DNA of 44,819 nt from Pseudoalteromonas prydzensis (lineage in GTDB: Bacteria; Pseudomonadota; Gammaproteobacteria; Enterobacterales; Alteromonadaceae): NCBI RefSeq assembly GCF_011050055.1, contig NZ_DRGM01000054.1:1-44819 (forward strand). The letters are read 5' to 3'. This document shows positions 24,965 to 33,394 of the stretch, piece by piece. The stretch's first letter is position 1, and each line of letters starts with the position of its first letter. The position numbers were made by a program, and so were the translations under genes. The notes beneath the pieces were generated by a model. It was not told the origin of the DNA. It saw nothing but the letters and a program-made list of their open reading frames with translations, and made no database searches.

Positions 24965-27070
24965 ATGAAGATGGCAGAGCAACAAACTTTTAAGCCACAA
25001 AGAACATCTGCACCAGAGCCTTTTAATCCCCATGTGCATGATTTAAGTGTCTTGTCTGAGGCTGAATTTTCAGATCTATTCCCAGTTGATGCAGCTTGCA
25101 AAGCTACTGAATCCATACGTCCTAGTGGTACTGCTACTGATATTGTTAATGGCTTAACTAAAGAGCTACCTAACTACCTCTTAAATAGTGAACAACGCAA
25201 AGGTCTAAGGAAGTTTAATAAAAAACCCCTAAATTCTTTTTTTGATCACAAGTCGTGGCGTAATCAAATTTTTAAGCGTCACCCTAATTTGGCAAAAATA
25301 CTTAGCACTGGCTTTTCCCTACTTGAAAAGTTTTATGACCTTGATAAAGCAAATGAAGTCTTAAGTAAGGCAGATAATGCATTAACTCTTGGAGGCTTCA
25401 AGCTTGGTGATGATTTAACCGGTGAAATAAAGCTTTCATGCACTGATTCAGAGCTTATTGAAGCAGCAGAAAATAAGGCGAGATTCTGCCAGTTGAAAAT
25501 AGCACAATTTGGTTATGGGGTTCGTGTATACCAGCTATTAAGTTCTTTTATCAGCTCATTCAAGATATCACCGCCAGAATTAGAATTTAACATGGAGTCA
25601 ATTATAGGCTCACTAAACCGTTTTGCAGATCCAATATGGTGGCGTAGAAAATTACGCCAAATACAAGCAGAAACAGTTGAACAAATACATCGAGATTTCC
25701 GTCTAGTACATGCAAAAGCTACCCCATACGCATCTGACTTTACCGTAAAAAATCGAAGATACCGAAATCTACAAACAGCTGAGATGATGAAAGGCCTATT
25801 TGTTGTTCCAGAAGGCTCAAATCCATTTGAAGATTTCGAAACTCTAGCATCAGTCGTTGAACGTTCTCATACGTCAGGAGTACAGCAAGTATCTGAGCTA
25901 ATGACTTGCATAAGGGGGTTTGAGGAGTTAGCCGAGGAAATGGGGCATGTTGGCGAGTTTTACACATTCTCGGCACCAAGTCGGTTTCATTCAGTAAACA
26001 AAACAGGTATCCCAAACGATAAATACGATGGCTCTACAGCTAATGAATGCCATAAATATTTCAGGGAAATATGGGTTAAAGCCAGAGCTAGATTTGCCAA
26101 ACGAGAGATTCGACCTTATGGCTACCGAGTTGTAGAGCCTCACCATGATGGTTGCCCACACTGGCATATGCTTTTATTTATGGAAAAAGAGCATATTCAT
26201 ACCGTTCGAAAAATTTTACGAACCCTTCTAACAGAAGATACACCTGAAGAAATATCACGCAGCACGATTAGGTTCAAGCCTATTCGCATGAGAAAAAGCA
26301 AAGGTTCGAGCGCTGGCTACATAGTTAAATACATCATGAAGGCAATAACAGGGAGTTGCTTAGAAAATATAAATTGCTCCAAAGCTGGCCAAATAGACAT
26401 TGCTCCTGCTGACGCAGCCGAAAGAGCTACAGCTTGGTCAAAGGCTTCTCGAATTAGACGATTTCAACCAATTGGTGGCCCCTCTATCACTCTCTGGAGA
26501 GAGCTTAGAATGCTAGGTAAAGGTGATAAAGGAAAATGTGAGGTTGCAAATGCCATGAATACAACTCTTGATAAAGTATCTGAATATGTATTGGAAAAAG
26601 TAAGACGTGCTGCTGATTCTGGTAATTGGAAGGAATTCTGTTTAGCTATGGGAGGCGTACAAGTTAAGCGAGATAAGCAGCCTATACGCATACACTATCA
26701 TGTTCCTGATATTGTTGATGAAATTACTGGCGAGATTAGTCGCATCAAAAGTAAATATGGCGACCGTGCTTCAAACAGAATTCTAGGTGTTGCATGGGAT
26801 TCAATAGTTGTAATTACTCGCCGTGGTACATCTCAAATCCTTACAGAAAGAGAGCTTAACGCTCAACGCAAGATGATGGCTGGTGTTTCTGAGCAAATAC
26901 AAAGTTGGCATGACGACGGTCGCTTATTTGCGCCTAGTAAAGAGGAGATGCAGTTCCTTGAATCTTGTGCAATCGAAGATTACCAAAACATGTGCTTATT
27001 CATGGACTACGAAGCTTTGGCTTCTAATGTTTTAAGCGACGAAGTCGCGCCCTTGGACTTGTGTCATTAA
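24965..27070 (+). CDS. HUH endonuclease replication initiator (phage gpA/Rep type)
   Basis: A 701-residue protein with the HUH motif PHWHMLLF (His399, His401), preceded by VVEPHHDGC, and the catalytic tyrosines in GYIVKYIMKAI (Tyr452 and Tyr456), the two-tyrosine arrangement of phage gpA-like initiators. It nicks the double-strand origin and drives rolling-circle replication of the phage genome. The likely origin is the repeat-rich region after the secretin gene. N-terminal ~250 residues are less recognisable. It follows the small regulator gene by 2 nt. Confidence 0.92.
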   Translation: MKMAEQQTFKPQRTSAPEPFNPHVHDLSVLSEAEFSDLFPVDAACKATESIRPSGTATDIVNGLTKELPNYLLNSEQRKGLRKFNKKPLNSFFDHKSWRNQIFKRHPNLAKILSTGFSLLEKFYDLDKANEVLSKADNALTLGGFKLGDDLTGEIKLSCTDSELIEAAENKARFCQLKIAQFGYGVRVYQLLSSFISSFKISPPELEFNMESIIGSLNRFADPIWWRRKLRQIQAETVEQIHRDFRLVHAKATPYASDFTVKNRRYRNLQTAEMMKGLFVVPEGSNPFEDFETLASVVERSHTSGVQQVSELMTCIRGFEELAEEMGHVGEFYTFSAPSRFHSVNKTGIPNDKYDGSTANECHKYFREIWVKARARFAKREIRPYGYRVVEPHHDGCPHWHMLLFMEKEHIHTVRKILRTLLTEDTPEEISRSTIRFKPIRMRKSKGSSAGYIVKYIMKAITGSCLENINCSKAGQIDIAPADAAERATAWSKASRIRRFQPIGGPSITLWRELRMLGKGDKGKCEVANAMNTTLDKVSEYVLEKVRRAADSGNWKEFCLAMGGVQVKRDKQPIRIHYHVPDIVDEITGEISRIKSKYGDRASNRILGVAWDSIVVITRRGTSQILTERELNAQRKMMAGVSEQIQSWHDDGRLFAPSKEEMQFLESCAIEDYQNMCLFMDYEALASNVLSDEVAPLDLCH

Positions 27071-27109
27071 GTGTAACTATTAATAAAATTAAACCCAACT
27101 GGAGAAATT

Positions 27110-27340
27110 ATGAATATTGAAGGCGCCATTACAAACTTATTCACGCCCCCAGATACAGCATACACCATAAAAGTTAAACACCGTTTCTTTTGCGGATTCG
27201 GTAAATCATCAAGAGTAAAGACAGCTTGGTGTTTAGCCGGTGCAAAATTTTATCAAAAGGAAAGTTTAGAAACAGATTTAGTTAAGCTGGAAAAATTAAA
27301 CAAAAATCCTACAGTTCACGCTGTTTGTGTAACGACTTGA
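27110..27340 (+). CDS. Small protein related at its N-terminus to the ssDNA-binding protein
   Basis: 76 residues beginning MNIEGAITNLF, close to the start of the ssDNA-binding protein at 27429 (MASIEGAITDL). The rest is basic with KVKHRFFCGFGKSSRVKTAW and two Cys. A GGAG site precedes the ATG. It may be a diverged duplicate of the ssDNA-binding protein or a regulator using the same N-terminal strand. Function unknown. Confidence 0.65.
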   Translation: MNIEGAITNLFTPPDTAYTIKVKHRFFCGFGKSSRVKTAWCLAGAKFYQKESLETDLVKLEKLNKNPTVHAVCVTT

Positions 27341-27348
27341 GGCAATTT

Positions 27349-27426
27349 ATGGATTATCAGCAGCGAATTATAGATTTAATAACTTCACAGAAACAATTGA
27401 TAGAAGACTACTCAAAGGAGCAATAA
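27349..27426 (+). CDS. 25-residue micro-ORF between phage genes
   Basis: An ATG-to-TAA frame encoding a 25-residue charged, helical peptide (MDYQQRIIDLITSQ then KQLIEDYSKEQ). It fills the space between the 76-residue gene and the ssDNA-binding gene exactly, ends 2 nt before the next ATG, and its own end (AAAGGAG) supplies the next ribosome site. Tight fit supports translation but cannot prove it. Confidence 0.45.
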   Translation: MDYQQRIIDLITSQKQLIEDYSKEQ

Positions 27427-27428
27427 CT

Positions 27429-27752
27429 ATGGCTAGCATCGAAGGTGCAATTACAGATTTAAAAATCGTAAACAAAACGGATGACAAAGGTGTTCCCTTG
27501 CCTGTGGCAGGTGAATTTAAGTTTCATACAAAAAGCCCTGCAAGCATCTGGAGTGTAAAAGTAACGCCTGACCAAGTCGAAAGTGGTGTTTACAAGCAAT
27601 TAGAAAAGCTGCAATCAGACCCAAGTGGGTGGGGCTTAAAGCCTGTTTTATTAAACCTTGAATACTACGAAGGCGCTAACGTAGCTCGCCAGATGGAATG
27701 GAAGGGTTTCCGACTTAATTCGATTGCTGATACAGAGCAACCAAAAGGCTGA
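27429..27752 (+). CDS. ssDNA-binding protein (gpV-like)
   Basis: 107 residues, position and size of the filamentous-phage ssDNA-binding protein: between the replication gene and the coat genes. The sequence (SIEGAITDLKIVNKTDDKGV, AGEFKFHTKSPASIWSVKV, LNLEYYEGANVARQMEWKGF) is beta-rich with aromatic residues suited to an OB-like fold. It would coat newly made single strands and stop their conversion to duplex before packaging. No database check possible here. Confidence 0.72.
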   Translation: MASIEGAITDLKIVNKTDDKGVPLPVAGEFKFHTKSPASIWSVKVTPDQVESGVYKQLEKLQSDPSGWGLKPVLLNLEYYEGANVARQMEWKGFRLNSIADTEQPKG

Positions 27753-27757
27753 TTGTC

Positions 27758-27883
27758 ATGGAAATGAGCCCTGAGCAATTTAACGAGTTAATGCTGAATA
27801 TGCGTCTTATCTATGACGCGATCTTTTGCGCAACCTTGGCTATTTGTTTTGGCCTAGGCGCAATTAAAGGGGGTCAAAGGTGA
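27758..27883 (+). CDS. 41-residue single-pass membrane protein (minor coat candidate)
   Basis: MEMSPEQFNELMLNMRLIYD followed by a hydrophobic helix (AIFCATLAICFGLGAI) and a basic tail KGGQR. Filamentous phages have two such tiny minor coat proteins (pVII and pIX) directly before the major coat gene. The next frame starts within its stop codon (GTGA overlap), a sign of coupled translation. Confidence 0.65.
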   Translation: MEMSPEQFNELMLNMRLIYDAIFCATLAICFGLGAIKGGQR

Positions 27884-27984
27884 TTACTTTGTCTTCTTAT
27901 TTTATCGGTGCTTTTGCCCTAGGTTGGGTATTTGGCGCTTTACCTAAGTACTTTGAAAGGATGATTGAGGTTTCTACATCATGA
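27880..27984 (+). CDS. 34-residue membrane peptide (minor coat candidate)
   Basis: A GTG start overlapping the previous stop. It encodes MITLSSYFIGAFALGWVFGA then LPKYFERMIEVSTS, one hydrophobic helix. The stop overlaps the ATG of the major coat gene (ATGA). Size and place fit a pVII/pIX-like minor coat protein. Confidence 0.62.
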   Translation: MITLSSYFIGAFALGWVFGALPKYFERMIEVSTS

Positions 27985-28217
27985 AAAAACATATTTTAAA
28001 AAACAAGCTTGTCAAAGCGGGGATTGTAAGTTCACTACTGGTATCAAGTTCAGCTTTTGCTGAATCAGCTTTACCGGCTGGTATCACCACTGCATTCACT
28101 AATTTTTTAACTCAAATCACTGAGCTTGAAACATTAGCATGGACTGTAGTTCCGGTGATTGTTGGTGCGTTCATTTTAATTAAATTATTTAAACGTTTTT
28201 CTAAGAGCGCTACTTAA
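27981..28217 (+). CDS. Major coat protein precursor (pVIII-like)
   Basis: 78 residues: a basic, hydrophobic signal peptide ending SSAFA (cleavage expected after residue 27), then a mature ~51-residue helix: acidic N-terminus (ESALPAG), hydrophobic core (LAWTVVPVIVGAFILIKL) and basic C-terminus (FKRFSKSAT) that would face the DNA. This is the exact plan of filamentous major coat proteins. It is followed at once by a terminator, as expected for a gene needing high expression relative to the genes after it. Confidence 0.93.
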   Translation: MKKHILKNKLVKAGIVSSLLVSSSAFAESALPAGITTAFTNFLTQITELETLAWTVVPVIVGAFILIKLFKRFSKSAT

Positions 28218-28241
28218 TTCTAATTATTACATCAACTATGA

Positions 28242-28266
28242 GACCAACTTAGTGTTGGTCTTTTTT
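28242..28266 (+). terminator. Rho-independent terminator after the major coat gene
   Basis: GACCAAC / GTTGGTC 7-bp stem with TTAGT loop and six T. It separates the highly expressed coat gene from the adsorption gene, an arrangement shared with M13-type phages. Confidence 0.88.
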
Positions 28267-28281
28267 ATCTAAGGCAAACAG

Positions 28282-29736
28282 ATGAAAAAAATAATTCTCT
28301 TACTCTTATTATCTTTTTCAATACAAGCCACCGAGCAATGCCCTGAATTCATTGATTCTGAAGAAAATCCAACACAAACAATGCCAACTGTCGAGTTCTT
28401 CTATCAAGCATTTACTGAGAACCAACCCCAAGTATTCAAACACTCTTCTGATTACAACGCTAGATACCAAGTAGTTGAAGGTATATGGAAGTCTGCTATT
28501 GAAACTTGTCCAAGTCGATTAGGTGATTACCGATTTACTGAGTCTTGGGCTACCGGCGGTACACCCCAAAGCCCAGATTTAGCATGTTTATATACTCTCA
28601 CTAGATATAAAAGTTGCCCAACTGGTTACACCTTCGATATTGTAAGAACCCAATGTAAAATTGACACACCTGGTTCATGTGAAATACCACCTGAAACTTG
28701 TAATGATGGTTTCCCACCAGATTTACTCGGTTATCCTAATTGTGATAGACCACATCTGCAGCAATGTTCTGATGGCTCATATTTATTAGAGACGGAAATT
28801 TGTCCTAGCATTACTGACCCAGAACCAGATCCTGAACCAAACCCTGACCCTGAGCCAACTCCTAATCCTGATTTAGATCCTTTAATACAAAAAATCTCAG
28901 AGTTTAAAGAGCAAGAAAAAGACTCATCGACACAACTATTATCTAAAATTGATGACTTAAATAATGAGGTTAAAAGCTCATCTGAATCATTACGTTCAGA
29001 TATTACAAATTCAATAAACTCGCAAACTTCATCTTTGCAGTCATCAATTGAACAACTTCAAAGTTCAAATGAATCTAGTTCAAATATGCTAAGAGACCAG
29101 GTATCTCAATCAATTTCAAGTTTAGCTACAAGTAACCAAGTTCAATTAGGTCAATTAAAATCAGCTACCGATTCGCAAACTGTTGCTATGAGTGAAAAAT
29201 TAGATGATACAAATACTCATCTTGAAAATGTAAGTGGTTTACTTAACCAAATTGCAGAAAATACAAGTCAATGTATACCTACTCCTGAGAATAATTATTG
29301 TGGAAATGAGTGCACTCCAACACCAGAAAATAAATACTGTGAGTCCCCTCACGGATTAACAACAGAGCAAATTCAAAACACCTTAAATTCTATTGATGGA
29401 TTTTATACAGAAGAGTTAAATACTATTACCACGGGCTTTGAAACTAAAGTGAATGAATTTAAGGATGGTTCACCACTTGGCCCAGAAATGTCAGAGTCAC
29501 AACTTGAAGCATTCATGTCTTATTTTACAGAACTAATACCTTCTTCTGGTGTATGTGCCCCTCTAGTCCTTTATGAGCGCAATGGTAAGCAATACGTTAT
29601 TACCTGTGAATTTTCCGAAAAGTTTAAAGCTTTATTCGGATGGCTTTTAGGTCTTTACACAGTTCTAAAACTTATTTCTATCTTGATGACAGGAATAGTC
29701 CCTCGAACAGCATCACACCAGTCAAGTTTATTTTAG
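28282..29736 (+). CDS. Adsorption / minor coat protein (pIII-like)
   Basis: 484 residues. A signal peptide (MKKIILLLLLSFSIQATE, cleavage near 16), a Cys-rich N-terminal part, an acidic Pro-rich linker around 175-200 (DPEPDPEPNPDPEPTPNPDL), a Ser/Gln-rich helical region (~205-320), more Cys pairs, and a C-terminal membrane helix (ALFGWLLGLYTVLKLISILM, ~450-472). This is the build of the filamentous-phage attachment protein: N-domains bind the pilus and TolA, the C-terminus anchors in the membrane and ends the particle. Receptor unknown. Confidence 0.85.
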   Translation: MKKIILLLLLSFSIQATEQCPEFIDSEENPTQTMPTVEFFYQAFTENQPQVFKHSSDYNARYQVVEGIWKSAIETCPSRLGDYRFTESWATGGTPQSPDLACLYTLTRYKSCPTGYTFDIVRTQCKIDTPGSCEIPPETCNDGFPPDLLGYPNCDRPHLQQCSDGSYLLETEICPSITDPEPDPEPNPDPEPTPNPDLDPLIQKISEFKEQEKDSSTQLLSKIDDLNNEVKSSSESLRSDITNSINSQTSSLQSSIEQLQSSNESSSNMLRDQVSQSISSLATSNQVQLGQLKSATDSQTVAMSEKLDDTNTHLENVSGLLNQIAENTSQCIPTPENNYCGNECTPTPENKYCESPHGLTTEQIQNTLNSIDGFYTEELNTITTGFETKVNEFKDGSPLGPEMSESQLEAFMSYFTELIPSSGVCAPLVLYERNGKQYVITCEFSEKFKALFGWLLGLYTVLKLISILMTGIVPRTASHQSSLF

Positions 29737-29746
29737 AGGATATATT

Positions 29747-30118
29747 ATGCCAGCAATCTTACTACCTATAATCGCCGGTGCAGCAAACCTAATGCGTTTA
29801 CCCGCCTTGGTAGCTTTTCTAGCGGGTATATTTGGTCAAATAGTCGCATTTTTCGCTAAGTGGGTATCAACAAAAATAGCAATGCAACTAACAATATTGA
29901 CTGCCTTAATTGGATTGACTGTAGCTGTTTTTACCGGAATCAGATCAATTATGCTGGGGATTTCAGTAATAGCTCCTGACTACCTAGTTCAAGCTGCATC
30001 CTTAGTCGTACCTGACAATGCAGCATTATGCCTATCATCAATTATTAGCGCTAACGTTATCCGGTATGTCTGGGTATGGAAAGTTTACTTTATTGAGTCA
30101 TTTGGAAGAGGAAAATAA
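29747..30118 (+). CDS. Minor coat protein pVI-like membrane protein
   Basis: 123 residues with three strongly hydrophobic segments (LPALVAFLAGIFGQIVAFFA; LTILTALIGLTVAVFTGI; a C-terminal half near ALCLSSIISANVIRYVW). Location directly after the adsorption gene and before the Zot genes matches pVI / DUF2523-type minor coat proteins that cap the particle together with pIII. It ends 1 nt before the ATG of the first Zot-like gene. Confidence 0.78.
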   Translation: MPAILLPIIAGAANLMRLPALVAFLAGIFGQIVAFFAKWVSTKIAMQLTILTALIGLTVAVFTGIRSIMLGISVIAPDYLVQAASLVVPDNAALCLSSIISANVIRYVWVWKVYFIESFGRGK

Positions 30119-30119
30119 T

Positions 30120-30572
30120 ATGTCTATTAATTTTATCATCGGTGAACCTGCATCTGGTAAGTCAGCTTATGGAGCAGATTTAATTATTAAGTACTTAGAA
30201 TTAAATAAAAGTGTATTTACAAATATAAATTTAGAAGATTTCGATTCGTTAACGCCTTACGAATATGATGAAAATCTAAGTTTAATTGGCTCAGGTCAAG
30301 CTTTTCAACCAGCACAATTTTTCACGCAATTGACTAGCGATAGAACTGAAAAAGGTGAATCCGAATTGCCAGAGCTACTCATTTTCGATGAATTCATGCA
30401 CAACAAAAACCATGCAGACCCTAAATTTATTGAGTCACTGATGTATCTGTCATCTAAATCATGTGATGTTTACCTCATACAACAATCTACTTTTTTAACT
30501 TCTCACTCAAAATCACTTTTTAAAAATAAATATGTCCGCGTTATCAATGTTGATTTTATTATAAGGAAATAA
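30120..30572 (+). CDS. Short Zot-like P-loop ATPase without membrane anchor
   Basis: 150 residues from the ATG at 30120 (behind GAGG); a longer in-frame reading into the previous gene is unlikely. Walker A GEPASGKS (8-15) and Walker B LLIFDEF (86-92) agree with the Zot/pI assembly ATPase family, as does the late VYLIQQSTF. It lacks the membrane helix and periplasmic tail of normal Zot proteins. It lies 1 nt before a full-length Zot gene, so the phage encodes two related ATPases. It may form mixed rings with, or regulate, the full-length protein. Confidence 0.8.
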   Translation: MSINFIIGEPASGKSAYGADLIIKYLELNKSVFTNINLEDFDSLTPYEYDENLSLIGSGQAFQPAQFFTQLTSDRTEKGESELPELLIFDEFMHNKNHADPKFIESLMYLSSKSCDVYLIQQSTFLTSHSKSLFKNKYVRVINVDFIIRK

Positions 30573-30573
30573 T

Positions 30574-31629
30574 ATGCCCGTTCATTTTATAACAGGGAAG
30601 CTTGGAGCTGGAAAATCACTAAACTCAGTTGCAAGAATAAAGGCTCGCCTAGAGAAAGGCCTTCCCGTTGCAACTAACTTAAATATTCACCTTCCTAGCA
30701 TGTTAGGCCGCGATAAAAAAAATACGAAACTTTATAGGCTACCTGACAAACCTGAGCTGTTTGACTTTGAAGTTATAGGTATTGGCAACCGCTCATACGA
30801 TGAATCAAAAAATGGTCTGATTGTTTTAGATGAGTGCGGCACTTGGTTTAACTCTCGAACATGGAACGATAAATCGAGACAAGAAATAATTAATTGGTTC
30901 CTTCATGCACGAAAAAAAGGATGGGACATTGATTTTCTTATTCAAAACATAACGCTAGTTGATAAACAAGCTCGTGAAGCACTGGGCGAGTTAGTCGTTC
31001 ACTGTAGGCGAACTGATAAGTTAAACATCCCTTTTGTTGGCGGCTTATTCAAGCTTTTAACTGGCTCTAAACTTCCTCTGCCTAAGGTTCACTTTGGGAT
31101 TGTAAAGTATGGAACTCTACCTACATCTATCACTGTTGATAAATGGGTTACTGTGGGTATAAGCCTATATAGCTGCTATGACACTAAACAAATTTTTAGC
31201 CCTGATTATGAACATGGTACTTATAGTGTAATCCCAACATATTATACGCACGGCAGATACCAAGTCCCTCCAACTTTTAGGAACGTTATGAGAATAACCA
31301 AAATATATCTAAAGAAATTTTCAAAGGTAAAACTTTTGCTATTGGGGGCTTTAATTCCATCTATTTATATATATGCATCATCACCTGGGCCAGGTGAAAA
31401 TAATGCAGCAACTTCACCAAAACTTATTACCGAGAAACTCATCTTAAGTGAATACAAGATTAGTTCTTTCTCAAATTTACCAAATTCACAAAGCTTCACT
31501 ATTACAAACAACGCCGGTGCAACGCTCACTCACAGAGCCTTAAAATCTAAAGGTTACACAATGAAAATTAATAGTTCGTGCGAAATTACTTTTACAAAAG
31601 GTGATAAAAATGAAACTGTTTTTTGCTAG
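30574..31629 (+). CDS. Zot-domain assembly ATPase (pI-like)
   Basis: 351 residues. Walker A GKLGAGKS (8-15), Walker B GLIVLDECGTWF (81-92), NWFLHARKKGWDIDFLIQN (107-125) as in Zot proteins, one membrane helix (~252-269, VKLLLLGALIPSIYIYA) and a ~80-residue periplasmic tail with two Cys. It is the inner-membrane motor of filamentous-phage extrusion. The start follows the previous stop by 1 nt. The name Zot reflects homology to the Vibrio CTX protein; no toxin activity should be assumed. Confidence 0.93.
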   Translation: MPVHFITGKLGAGKSLNSVARIKARLEKGLPVATNLNIHLPSMLGRDKKNTKLYRLPDKPELFDFEVIGIGNRSYDESKNGLIVLDECGTWFNSRTWNDKSRQEIINWFLHARKKGWDIDFLIQNITLVDKQAREALGELVVHCRRTDKLNIPFVGGLFKLLTGSKLPLPKVHFGIVKYGTLPTSITVDKWVTVGISLYSCYDTKQIFSPDYEHGTYSVIPTYYTHGRYQVPPTFRNVMRITKIYLKKFSKVKLLLLGALIPSIYIYASSPGPGENNAATSPKLITEKLILSEYKISSFSNLPNSQSFTITNNAGATLTHRALKSKGYTMKINSSCEITFTKGDKNETVFC

Positions 31630-32839
31630 CCTAATGCTATTAGCTTTCAACTCTTATGCCTATGATGCATTCGAGCTAAGAAATTCACCTTTAACAGATT
31701 TGACATCCTTTGTTTCAAAAGAAACAGGTAAAACTATCATTGTCTCTCAAGAGGCAAGCACAACACAGGTTACGGCCGACATTCCTAATATCAATAAAGA
31801 TGATCTCATTATACTTTTAGAACAAATCGCAAAATCCAACAACTTAGTGGTTTTAAATAACAATGACTTAATAAGAGTAGAATCTGATAGAAGTCAAATG
31901 ATTACAGTCGGGGCACTAGAGTCTGTTGTTTATACATTTACTCACATACAAAGCACAAAGGTTGCCCCCCTATTTTCTCAGTCTATAAAAACCCCTGATA
32001 CTGATAAAAAATTCATGGAAAAAATAAATGACGTAAAGTTCCAGCTGCCAAGTGTTTCAATTTTACCTAACTCAAATTCACTATTAGTAATAACCTCGCC
32101 TGAAGTCCATAACCAACTAAGCAGCCTCAGAAAAGCATTAGACACTAGTATTAGGCAAGTTCTGATTGAAGCTGTAATAATGGAAAGTGATGCCGGTGAT
32201 GGTTCTTCTGTTGGCGTAGACTTATCATCAGCATTAAAAACTAATGGATTTACATTAACTTCAAACCTTCTTGGCGCTCTAAACTCTGTTACCACATTAC
32301 CTGGCGCAACCGCAATGCACTCCTCTAATGGCGATATTCGAGCAGTCATTAACGCTATGTCTAAAGTGAAGAACACTAAGATATTATCCACACCAACATT
32401 ACTAGTTATGGACAGAGAGCAAGGAGCAATATCAGTTGGGCAAAACGTGCCATTTTTAGTTGCTCAAGATACGACTGATGGAGGTAGGACAACAACAAGG
32501 ATAGAGCGAAAAAATGTCGGCATCTCACTTTCAGTAGTACCACACATACTTGAAGATGGAAAAGTTATCCTAAAAATCAACCAAGAGTCTTCCAGTGTCA
32601 CAGACTCCACCGTTGCTGCTGATATTATTACTAACCAACGTTCAATCCAAACCACTGTTTCAGTAACCAATGGTCAAACTATTGTACTTGGTGGATTAAT
32701 AAGCGAAGAAAATAGAACAAGTACTAATGGAGTTCCTGCACTTCAAGACATTCCTTTCCTCGGTAACCTTTTTAAAACTCATACCGAGAATAGCGTACAA
32801 AGAGAGTTAACTATAATGCTAAAAACTGTCATTTTCTAA
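31610..32839 (+). CDS. Phage secretin (pIV-like)
   Basis: 409 residues from the ATG at 31610 with AAGGTG upstream; it overlaps the Zot gene by 20 nt. A signal peptide (MKLFFASLMLLAFNSYA), an STN/N0-like domain (~25-90), an N1-like domain (~95-165), and the secretin core with VPFLVAQ, VPHILEDGKVILKINQESSS, TVSVTNGQTIVLGGLI and VPALQDIPFLGNLFKT. It forms the outer-membrane exit channel. Many filamentous phages borrow a host type II secretin; this one carries its own. Confidence 0.93.
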   Translation: MKLFFASLMLLAFNSYAYDAFELRNSPLTDLTSFVSKETGKTIIVSQEASTTQVTADIPNINKDDLIILLEQIAKSNNLVVLNNNDLIRVESDRSQMITVGALESVVYTFTHIQSTKVAPLFSQSIKTPDTDKKFMEKINDVKFQLPSVSILPNSNSLLVITSPEVHNQLSSLRKALDTSIRQVLIEAVIMESDAGDGSSVGVDLSSALKTNGFTLTSNLLGALNSVTTLPGATAMHSSNGDIRAVINAMSKVKNTKILSTPTLLVMDREQGAISVGQNVPFLVAQDTTDGGRTTTRIERKNVGISLSVVPHILEDGKVILKINQESSSVTDSTVAADIITNQRSIQTTVSVTNGQTIVLGGLISEENRTSTNGVPALQDIPFLGNLFKTHTENSVQRELTIMLKTVIF

Positions 32840-32854
32840 CCGCCAATAACTTAG

Positions 32855-32916
32855 ACATATAATTTAACCGTACTCTAGCGGCGCTTGCGTTGCTGGGGTA
32901 CGGTTAAATTATATGT
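32855..32916. repeat. Perfect 19-bp inverted repeat, origin or packaging hairpin
   Basis: ACATATAATTTAACCGTAC at 32855-32873 is the exact complement of 32898-32916, around a 24-nt GC-rich loop with inner pairing (AGC...GCT). Right after the secretin gene, in the 387-nt gene-free region 32840-33226. On a single-stranded genome it would be a long stable hairpin, as packaging signals and complementary-strand origins are. It might also end transcription, though there is no T-run. Confidence 0.8.
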
Positions 32917-32936
32917 AATGGTATTAAGCTAATAAA

Positions 32937-33165
32937 TCGCATCGCAGTTAACTAATCTCAATCTACACCGGCTATTATCTTTACGGTGACAAATCGCAGT
33001 GAACTAGTTTCAGCCTATACCGGCTGTTATATTCACGGTGACAAATCACAGTGAACTAATCTCACCCTAAGCCGGCTGTTATTCTCATGGTGACAAATCA
33101 CAGTGGACTAATTTCATCCTAGGCCGGCTATTATCTTTACGGTGACAAATCCCAGTGAATTTAAT
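32937..33165. repeat. 52-bp tandem repeat array in the phage intergenic region
   Basis: Just over four copies with exact 52-bp period: the marker GGTGACAAATC starts at 32985, 33037, 33089 and 33141. Each unit carries CAGTGAACTAATYTCA, then a CCGGCTRTTAT block and the marker. Within units ACCG and CGGT can form small stems. These look like binding sites for the replication protein (iterons) or part of the rolling-circle origin. Confidence 0.8.
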
Positions 33166-33226
33166 ATCTTTACTAGGTCAATAATATCTCCTACTTTATC
33201 TATACGCTGTTTGATAAGGATTGAAA

Positions 33227-33394
33227 ATGACATTACCTGATAATAATAAGCCGTTTGATGATTTAACTGCTGAAGAACAAGAAGAAGTAATGCAAGACCT
33301 TGAAGATATTTTAATTAACAAAGATGGTAAACTTAGACAATCTTTTGAAGATCATTGGAAGACTAAACCTTCTTCACCACAAGTTGATGACTAA
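33227..33394 (+). CDS. 55-residue acidic protein at the right end of the prophage
   Basis: MTLPDNNKPFDDLTAEEQEE followed by an acidic helical stretch (MQDLEDILINKDGKLRQSFE) and a short polar end. AAGGA lies 6 nt before the ATG. High Asp/Glu content without Cys or membrane segment. It is the only gene between the origin region and the right att site. Family not recognised. Candidates by character are a DNA-mimic, an antitoxin or a regulator, all speculative. Confidence 0.6.
   Translation: MTLPDNNKPFDDLTAEEQEEVMQDLEDILINKDGKLRQSFEDHWKTKPSSPQVDD

Noticed and set aside
30574..31629. Zonula occludens toxin as a virulence factor
   Set aside because: The gene sits in the assembly slot of a filamentous phage and has the standard motor ATPase build; homology to Zot alone does not show toxin activity.
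32937..33165. Regular repeats suggestive of a CRISPR array
   Set aside because: The period is a constant 52 bp and the whole unit is repeated, with no unique spacers and no cas genes; this is a tandem repeat in the phage origin region.
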